DNA of 34,989 nt from Chloroflexota bacterium. GTDB lineage: Bacteria > Chloroflexota > Anaerolineae > UBA4142. The notes beneath the pieces are model-generated. The model searched no databases, had not been told where the DNA came from, and saw only the letters and a program-made list of their open reading frames with translations. The stretch is taken from the NCBI GenBank assembly GCA_016865935.1, contig VGOB01000027.1, forward strand, positions 1 to 34,989, given 5' to 3'. Of the stretch, positions 30,228-34,989 are shown one piece after another. Every line of letters begins with the position of its first letter. Positions within the stretch are counted from its first letter, which is position 1. Position numbers and translations under genes: made by a program.

Positions 30228-30333
30228 TGTCATTGCGAGGAGCGATTTGCGCGACGAAGCAATCCCCGGCTCACAACTTGGAGATTGCTTCGCGGAGCTT
30301 ACACTGAGCGAAGCGAATGTGCTCGCAATGACA
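30228..30333. repeat. REP-like GTCATTGCGAG palindromic element
   Basis: TGTCATTGCGAG (30228-30239) pairs with CTCGCAATGACA (30322-30333) and CGAAGCAATC (30255-30264) with GATTGCTTCG (30283-30292). This is a well known dispersed intergenic repeat type in several phyla. It fills the fdhD-nuoE spacer. Confidence 0.85.
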
Positions 30334-30346
30334 CACTGGGGCTTGG

Positions 30347-30754
30347 ATGAACGACGACATCGTTGCACAACTCACAGAAATCAACAAACGACTCGGTTAC
30401 ATTCCGCGCGCGGAAGTGGAAAAACTTGCGCGCGAATTGAAAATACCGGCGGCAAAAATTTTTGGCGCGGCGACATTCTATTCGCTGTTCAGCGTTACGC
30501 CGCGCGGCAAACACGTCGTTCGTTTTTGCGAAGACGCGCCCTGCCACGTCGCCGGAGGGCGCGCGGTGTACGACGCGATTCGCGCCGCGCTGCAGCTGGA
30601 GCCGGGGCAGACGTCGGCGGACGGCGCGTGGACGTTCGAGATGACAAGTTGTCTCGGCGTGTGCGGCGTCGCTCCGGTGCTGATGGTGGACGATGATGTG
30701 TACGGGAACGTCACGCCGGAACGCGTCGCGGAGATTCTGACCGCCGACCGTTGA
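30347..30754 (+). CDS. Second NuoE-like 2Fe-2S protein
   Basis: 135 residues. Compact NuoE: the N-terminal helices are short (KRLGYIPRAEVEKLAREL, then IFGAATFYSLFSV), and the 2Fe-2S domain keeps all four ligands, FCEDAPC (CX4C) and SCLGVC (CX3C). It is distinct from the first copy (25381) and could serve a different NuoF, such as the flavin subunit of a formate dehydrogenase encoded elsewhere. It follows fdhD with a REP-like element between, and precedes sdhC. The start ATG 30347 has only GGGG as a weak site. Confidence 0.9.
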   Translation: MNDDIVAQLTEINKRLGYIPRAEVEKLARELKIPAAKIFGAATFYSLFSVTPRGKHVVRFCEDAPCHVAGGRAVYDAIRAALQLEPGQTSADGAWTFEMTSCLGVCGVAPVLMVDDDVYGNVTPERVAEILTADR

Positions 30755-30759
30755 CGGCA

Positions 30760-30858
30760 GACCGACGCGCGCCAAATCAAATTCGTATCAGAAGCAACAC
30801 GGAGAGTAGATTCCCAAATTATCGGCGGTCGGCGGTCGTCCGTCGGCGGTCGCACTCA
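30760..30858. repeat. Heptad-phased GGCGGTC tract before sdhC
   Basis: GGCGGTC occurs three times at a 7-bp period (30822-30851, with a GTCCGTC unit) and is complementary to the GACCGCCGACCG segment at the end of the preceding gene. It belongs to the unit family of 9945-9967 and 13919-13960. The sdhC ribosome binding site AAGGAGGAG follows. Confidence 0.65.
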
Positions 30859-30868
30859 AGGAGGAGTT

Positions 30869-31240
30869 ATGCCATTAACCAAACACACGGTTTATCCCGG
30901 ACGCGGGCTGGGGATGTGGGCGTTCTGGCTGCACCGGCTTACCGGGCTTGCCATCGCCGTGTACTTGCTGATGCACATCCTCGTCATTTCGACGGTCGTC
31001 GGCGGCGCGGGCAATTTCAACGAGGCGATGAAATTTCTCAAAGCGCCGATTTTCATCCTGCTCGAAATGGGCTTGCTCGCGATTATCTTGATCCACGGTT
31101 TTAACGGCGCGCGCATCGTCCTGTTCGATTTGGGCTACGGCGTGAAAAAGCAAAAGCCGATTTTCATCGCGCTGATGGCGCTCGCGATTATTCCGTTCGT
31201 GATCGCGTTCGCCGTCGCCTTGCCCCACATTTTTGTGTGA
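30869..31240 (+). CDS. sdhC: Succinate dehydrogenase cytochrome b subunit
   Basis: 123 residues with three membrane helices (about 17-40, 60-82, 95-120) and an excellent ribosome binding site. LHRLTGLAIAVYLLMH has the helix 1 His, and LIHGFNGARIVLFD gives the helix 2 His that probably binds heme b. SdhC and SdhD anchor the SdhAB catalytic part in the cytoplasmic membrane and form the quinone site. First gene of the sdhCDAB operon. Confidence 0.9.
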   Translation: MPLTKHTVYPGRGLGMWAFWLHRLTGLAIAVYLLMHILVISTVVGGAGNFNEAMKFLKAPIFILLEMGLLAIILIHGFNGARIVLFDLGYGVKKQKPIFIALMALAIIPFVIAFAVALPHIFV

Positions 31241-31246
31241 AACGCA

Positions 31247-31315
31247 AGTCGTCAGTCGCCAGTCGTCAGTCACCAGAAAAATTTGTTATCTGGCGACTGT
31301 CTACTGTTGACTAGC
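31247..31315. repeat. Heptad-phased GTCAGTC tract before sdhD
   Basis: CGTCAGT and CGCCAGT units (31250-31275) are mirrored by CTGGCGA and CTGTTGA units (31290-31312), with an A/T-rich loop, ending just before GGAG of sdhD. Confidence 0.75.
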
Positions 31316-31327
31316 TTGGAGAAACCT

Positions 31328-31684
31328 ATGTCACAAGTAACACCCAAACCCCAAGGCGTGTGGGCGTGGATTTGGCAGCGCATCACCGCCGTTCTGCTTT
31401 TCGTTTTTCTGGGCACGCATCTGTTTGTGCTGCATTACGTACCCGAAAATCTGAGCATCAATTTCCTCGGCGTCGCAGCGCGATTCAAGAGCGTGCTGTA
31501 CGTCATCGTTGACAGCGGCTTGCTTGCCACCGCGTTGTATCACGCGCTTAACGGCATCCGCAACGTCCTGTTCGATTTCATCGCGGACGAAGGCAAACGC
31601 GGCGCACTCAACCTGGTGCTCTGGCTCGTCGGTATCGTGTATCTGATCTGGGGCGCGTACGCGCTGACGTTCTTCGTCAAGTGA
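31328..31684 (+). CDS. sdhD: Succinate dehydrogenase membrane anchor subunit
   Basis: 118 residues from ATG 31328 (TTGGAGAAACCT). Three membrane helices; WQRITAVLLFVFLGTHLFVLH in helix 1 and YHALNGIRNVLFD in helix 2. The H-x2-NG-x-R-x-VLFD motif is shared with SdhC, so the two anchors are distant paralogues that could each ligate a heme. It is followed 13 bp later by sdhA. Confidence 0.88.
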   Translation: MSQVTPKPQGVWAWIWQRITAVLLFVFLGTHLFVLHYVPENLSINFLGVAARFKSVLYVIVDSGLLATALYHALNGIRNVLFDFIADEGKRGALNLVLWLVGIVYLIWGAYALTFFVK

Positions 31685-31697
31685 GGAAAAGAAAATT

Positions 31698-33401
31698 ATG
31701 ATGAAACACAAAGTCCTAGTCGTCGGCGGCGGTCTCGCGGGCTTGCGCGCGGCAGTCGAATGCGCGATGCTGGGTGTGGACACGGCGGTCTTGTCGTTGC
31801 TCTATCCGGTGCGTTCGCACTCCGGCGCGGCGCAGGGTGGCGTCAACGCCGCGCTCGCGAATATGCCCGAATGCAAAGACGATACCCCGGCGAAACACGC
31901 GTACGACACGGTCAAAGGCGCGGACTTTCTCGCCGATCAAGATTGCTCCGAAATTTTGACGACCGACGCGCCGACGCGCATTTACGAACTCGAACATTGG
32001 GGCGTGCCGTTCAGTCGAACACCGGACGGAAAAATCGCGCAACGACCGTTTGGCGGCGCGGGTTATCCGCGCACCTGCTACGCCGCGGATAAAACCGGGC
32101 TCTACATTTTGCACACGCTCAACGAGCAAGCGGTCAAGCATCGCGTCAAGGTCTACAACGAATGGGCGGCGCTCTCGCTGGCGAGCGATGGCGCGCAAAA
32201 TCACGGACTCGTCGCGCTGAATCTGCAAACCGGCGCGATCGACGCGTTCGCGGCGGACGCGATCATCATCGCGACCGGCGGCGCGGGGCGCATTTACAAA
32301 CGCACGTCGAACGCGATGCAATCAACCGGCTACACGCTGGGGATGGCATATCGCGCCGGGATTCCGTTCAAGGATATGGAATTCGTCCAATTCCATCCGA
32401 CGACGATCATCGGCACGAATATTTTGATGACCGAAGGCGCGCGCGGCGAAGGCGGCTATATCATCAACAAAGACAACGAGCGATTTATGCAACGCTACGC
32501 CGCCAAAGCGATGGAACTCGCGCCGCGCGATATCGTCTCGCGTTCGATTCAAACCGAGATCAACGAAGGGCGCGGCTTGCCCGATGGCGGGGGTTGCGTC
32601 TATCTCGATCTGCGCCACCTGGGTCGCGAGAAAATTCTGGAACGACTCCCCGGCATTCGCGATATCTGCATCAGTTTCCTGGGTCTCGATCCGATCGAAA
32701 AACCGATCCCGATTCAGCCCGGTCAGCATTTCATTATGGGCGGCATTGACACCGACAAGGATGGCGCGACGATTTTGCCCGGCGTTTTCGCGGCGGGCGA
32801 GTGCGCGTGCGTCAGCGTCCACGGCGCGAATCGGCTCGGCGGAAATAGTTTGCTCGAGTGTGTCGTGATGGGGCAGCGCTCCGGTGCCGCGGCGGCAAAG
32901 TTCGTCCAGGGTAAATCATCCGCACTCAAAGAATCGGTCGTCGCCGACGCGCTGAAGAAAACATCGTCCGACGTAGACGCGCTTTTGAAATCGTCCGGCA
33001 AGGAACGCCTGGTCACGTTGCGCGATGCGATGCAAGACGCGATGACGGACAAGATCGGGATTTTCCGCGACGAGAAACCGATGGCGGAAGCGCTCGCGCT
33101 GTTGCGCGAACTGCGAAAACGTTATCGCAATATCGGCGTGGATGCGAAGAATCGCAAATACAATTTGGACTTGCTCCACACGATCGAACTGGGCGGAATG
33201 TTGGACGCGGCGGAAGCGACGGCGGCGGGCGCACTCGCGCGCAAAGAATCGCGCGGCGCGCACTCGCGGCTCGATTTCAAAACGCGCGACGACGCGAATT
33301 GGATGAAGCACACGCTCGCGCACTTTACACCCGACGGCGCGCGCTTGGATTACGAATCAGTGACAGTGACCAAGTGGCAGCCGGAGGAACGGAAATACTA
33401 G
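31698..33401 (+). CDS. sdhA: Succinate dehydrogenase flavoprotein subunit
   Basis: 567 residues. The FAD-binding motif VVGGGLAGLRAA is at about 6-17, and RSHSGAAQGG (about 36-45) carries the His for covalent FAD. Substrate-site segments EFVQFHPT, TEGARGEGG and HGANRLGGNSLLE follow, with the catalytic Arg in the APRDIVSRSI region. The C-terminal helical domain ends in the usual basic WxPEERKY. The length and motifs are typical of SdhA; sequence alone does not decide between succinate oxidation and fumarate reduction, though the anchor type and gene order favour complex II. GAGGAAAAG precedes the start; a second ATG follows at 31701. Confidence 0.95.
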   Translation: MMKHKVLVVGGGLAGLRAAVECAMLGVDTAVLSLLYPVRSHSGAAQGGVNAALANMPECKDDTPAKHAYDTVKGADFLADQDCSEILTTDAPTRIYELEHWGVPFSRTPDGKIAQRPFGGAGYPRTCYAADKTGLYILHTLNEQAVKHRVKVYNEWAALSLASDGAQNHGLVALNLQTGAIDAFAADAIIIATGGAGRIYKRTSNAMQSTGYTLGMAYRAGIPFKDMEFVQFHPTTIIGTNILMTEGARGEGGYIINKDNERFMQRYAAKAMELAPRDIVSRSIQTEINEGRGLPDGGGCVYLDLRHLGREKILERLPGIRDICISFLGLDPIEKPIPIQPGQHFIMGGIDTDKDGATILPGVFAAGECACVSVHGANRLGGNSLLECVVMGQRSGAAAAKFVQGKSSALKESVVADALKKTSSDVDALLKSSGKERLVTLRDAMQDAMTDKIGIFRDEKPMAEALALLRELRKRYRNIGVDAKNRKYNLDLLHTIELGGMLDAAEATAAGALARKESRGAHSRLDFKTRDDANWMKHTLAHFTPDGARLDYESVTVTKWQPEERKY

Positions 33402-33470
33402 TGGTCAGTGGATAGTGGACGGTGATCAGAAAATTCTGACCACCGACCACTGACCACTGTACACTGTTGG
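33402..33470. repeat. Heptad-phased GTGGTCA palindromic tract before sdhB
   Basis: Left units GTGGTCA, GTGGATA, GTGGACG and GTGATCA are mirrored by TGACCAC, CGACCAC and TGACCAC, strictly at 7 bp, around GAAAATTC. It is the clearest tract of the window. Confidence 0.85.
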
Positions 33471-33478
33471 AGACAACA

Positions 33479-34201
33479 ATGAGCCAAACAGTTACTCTAC
33501 GCATCTATCGCCGCGATCCGGATCTGGATGCGGCACCGAAATACCAGAACTATCAGATCGAATTGACGCCGGGGCTGACCGTGTTGATGGCGCTGTACCA
33601 CGTTCTCGAAAACGTGGACAAGACACTCGCGTTCCGCGCGTCGTGCCGGAGCGCGGTATGCGGCAGTTGCGGGATGCACATCAACGGCAAAAATATGCTC
33701 GCGTGCGAAACGCAGCTCGCGCCGCTTGGCAACGAAGTTTTGATCGAGCCGCTGCCGCATTTGCCGGTGCTCAAAGACCTCGCCGTAGATATGACGCGGT
33801 TCTGGGACAAGTACGAAAAAGTACGACCGTACCTGATCGCGCTCAAAGCGCCGCCCCCTTCGGGGAAGGAACGCCTGCAGAGCGTCGAGGATCGCAAGAA
33901 AATTGACGAGTTCATTGATTGTATTCTGTGCGCGTGCTGTCACACTTCGTGCTCGACCGCGTGGTGGGACAAGGAATATCTGGGACCCGCCGCGCTCGCC
34001 AAGATGTATCGTTTCGTCGCGGATTCGCGCGATGAAGGCGGCGCGGAGCGCTTGCAGATCGCGGCGCGCGAAGACGGCGTCTTCCGCTGTCACACGATTT
34101 TCAACTGCACGGAAGAGTGCCCCAAGAAAATTCCGATCACGTTCGGAATTCAGGAAATCAAAAAGCGCGTGCTGTGGGGCAAGTTGGCGGGGCGGATGTA
34201 G
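33479..34201 (+). CDS. sdhB: Succinate dehydrogenase iron-sulfur subunit
   Basis: 240 residues from ATG 33479 (GGAGACAACA upstream). The N-terminal 2Fe-2S ferredoxin domain has CRSAVCGSCGMHI and a fourth Cys in MLACE (about 60-80). The C-terminal helical domain has CILCACCHTSC for the 4Fe-4S cluster and CHTIFNCTEECPKKI for the 3Fe-4S side. These relay electrons from the SdhA flavin to quinone at SdhCD. The gene order C-D-A-B and spacing indicate one operon, with heptad-phased tracts before sdhD and sdhB. Confidence 0.95.
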   Translation: MSQTVTLRIYRRDPDLDAAPKYQNYQIELTPGLTVLMALYHVLENVDKTLAFRASCRSAVCGSCGMHINGKNMLACETQLAPLGNEVLIEPLPHLPVLKDLAVDMTRFWDKYEKVRPYLIALKAPPPSGKERLQSVEDRKKIDEFIDCILCACCHTSCSTAWWDKEYLGPAALAKMYRFVADSRDEGGAERLQIAAREDGVFRCHTIFNCTEECPKKIPITFGIQEIKKRVLWGKLAGRM

Positions 34202-34272
34202 TTGGGTGGTTTGATAGTTGTGTTGTTGGATAGTTGCATCGCCGCGCGATGCGAGAAAAACGCGGATGATGG

Positions 34273-34301
34273 TTGCGAATGGTGCGGACGGGTTGTATGA
34301 T
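34273..34301 (+). promoter_or_regulatory. Promoter of two-gene HNH module
   Basis: TTGCGA (34273-34278), 17 bp, TATGAT (34296-34301), followed by GGAGAGG and ATG 34322. Confidence 0.6.
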
Positions 34302-34321
34302 GCCCGCAAAGGAGAGGAACG

Positions 34322-34753
34322 ATGGCTCTGCAAACTGTGAAAGTGAAACTGCCTAGCGTGCTCTACCGGCGCTTGGAGCGCGCGGCGGTAGTCACGCGCC
34401 AATCTCTGGACGTCGTACTTTTGCAAACGATCCGTGGCAATCTACCGCCTTTGCTGGAAGATGTTCCCGCCGAGGAAAGCGGCGAATTGCGCGCTCTGCT
34501 GAAACTGCGCGATGATGATCTTTGGGCGGTGGCGCGTAGTTCGATTGACCCGAAACAGTGGCGGCGCCACCAAGCGCTCCTGCGGAAAAATGCGGCGGGC
34601 GCGCTGAACGAACGCGAGCAGGCGGAACTCGCGCGTTTGCGCGCCGAGACGGATCATCAGGTATTGCGTAAATCATTCGCGCTCGCGGTGTTAAAGTGGC
34701 GCGGGTATGCGTTGCCAAACGTTGAGGCGCAGGCAAACAATGTCATGGCGTAA
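34322..34753 (+). CDS. Small helical protein preceding an HNH gene
   Basis: 143 residues, own promoter and GGAGAGG site. The first 40 residues (TVKVKLPSVLYRRLERAAVVT and on) resemble a ribbon-helix-helix-like start of a DNA-binding protein. The rest is charged and helical, with LNEREQAELARLRAETD. I recognise the arrangement, a protein of about 140 residues overlapping a small HNH endonuclease gene, from Chloroflexota and cyanobacterial genomes, but not a characterised function. It may regulate or neutralise the nuclease, in a toxin-antitoxin-like pair. It overlaps the HNH reading frame by 14 bp, so they are translationally coupled. Confidence 0.65.
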   Translation: MALQTVKVKLPSVLYRRLERAAVVTRQSLDVVLLQTIRGNLPPLLEDVPAEESGELRALLKLRDDDLWAVARSSIDPKQWRRHQALLRKNAAGALNEREQAELARLRAETDHQVLRKSFALAVLKWRGYALPNVEAQANNVMA

Positions 34754-34883
34754 AAGCATCTCGGTGCGCTTGCGCCGGCAGGTCGCCGAGCGCGCTGGGC
34801 ATCGGTGCAGTTATTGTCGCAGTCCAGAAATCGTCGGTGTGCCGATGGTGGTGGATCACGTAACTGTAGTCTGGCGAAAATAG
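34740..34883 (+). pseudogene. Truncated HNH endonuclease
   Basis: The frame starts at ATG 34740 inside the preceding gene and gives 47 residues: VRLRRQVAERAGHRCSYC, then GVPMVVDHV, the beginning of an HNH domain with the first zinc CXXC and the first catalytic His. It then departs into VVWRK and a stop. The second CXXC and the Asn/His of the domain are missing. The DNA beyond about 34860 is clearly AT-richer than the rest of the window, so an insertion or deletion has probably removed the 3' part. Confidence 0.65.
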
Positions 34884-34989
34884 ACCTTGGAATTGTGCAA
34901 AAACAAAAATATTGCCCGGAAATTGGCAACACGAAACTATCATCGGAAATCAAGCGTAAAATTCCGACCGCCGGCATGTTTGAAATTGG
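34884..34989 (+). other. AT-rich right edge, origin unknown
   Basis: The last 106 bp are AT-richer than the flanking genes. One plus-strand frame stays open to the end (KYCPEIGNTKLSSEIKRK) but is not recognisable. It may be the edge of an inserted element that broke the HNH gene. Confidence 0.3.

Noticed and set aside
25381-30754. Complex I (nuo) operon
   Set aside because: Only NuoE- and NuoF-like genes occur, with DRTGG, PHP and GHKL companions; no NuoG, NuoB, NuoD or membrane subunits are present, and NuoF has the HydB-type fused ferredoxin ends.
24503-33470. CRISPR arrays in the spacer repeats
   Set aside because: The units are only 7 bp, degenerate and contiguous; there are no 24-40 bp repeats with unique spacers and no cas genes.
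1-34989. tRNA or rRNA genes
   Set aside because: I saw no cloverleaf with a TTCRANNC-type arm or any rRNA segment; a tRNAscan-SE run would be needed to exclude one fully.

Overview
The window looks like a stretch of a moderately high-GC bacterial chromosome, most probably from the Chloroflexota (Anaerolineae-like), though no rRNA or marker gene is present to prove it. The pointers are lipoproteins with Thr/Pro/Ala-rich spacers, a DUF11-type surface protein with a C-terminal membrane anchor, a GAAC-N4-GTTC LexA box (reported for the chloroflexotan Dehalococcoides as well as Gram-positives), near-consensus sigma-70 promoters, a CarD regulator, and dense low-complexity spacers between genes. TGA is used as a normal stop.

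Layout. 1-323: window edge with a partial unknown gene and the broken C-terminal end of a spermidine-synthase-like gene. 410-9124: two MacAB/HlyD-type ABC efflux systems facing each other. On the plus strand are an adaptor and a permease. On the minus strand is an operon of GbsR/MarR regulator, double-length FtsX permease, adaptor, CorA and the only ATPase. 9274-14209: a metallo-beta-lactamase-fold hydrolase, a secreted glycosidase-like lipoprotein, a membrane-anchored protein, CarD and a creatininase-family amidohydrolase. 14210-18618: three secreted esterase/hydrolase lipoproteins, the last split by an in-frame TGA. 18621-20316: a regulated promoter, a structured leader with terminator, and a surface protein. 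20452-21693: a radical SAM DNA repair-type protein under a LexA-box promoter.

21828-30754 is a redox cluster on the plus strand: formate/nitrite channel, DRTGG protein, CBS-GHKL ATPase, second DRTGG protein, PHP protein, NuoE-like, GHKL ATPase, 2Fe-2S ferredoxin-like, NuoF/HydB-like, FdhD and a second NuoE-like protein. It resembles the accessory part of an electron-bifurcating NADH-dependent hydrogenase or formate dehydrogenase locus, but no catalytic HydA or FdhA is in the window. A four-helix-bundle (IVP-like) gene is inserted in the middle. 30869-34201 is a complete sdhCDAB operon (complex II). The right edge carries a small two-gene module whose HNH nuclease gene is broken.

The most unusual feature is not a gene. 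Nearly every spacer in the operons contains a degenerate tract phased at 7 bp (sometimes 8 or 9), often folding back on itself just before the next start codon. The same heptad 'families' recur at separate loci, one tract is translated as the linker of a fused double permease, and two related tracts in opposite orientation flank the inserted four-helix-bundle gene. Other points of interest are a probable cis-regulatory RNA before the surface protein gene, a LexA-controlled radical SAM gene, and a 131-bp identical lipoprotein spacer shared by two neighbouring esterase genes.
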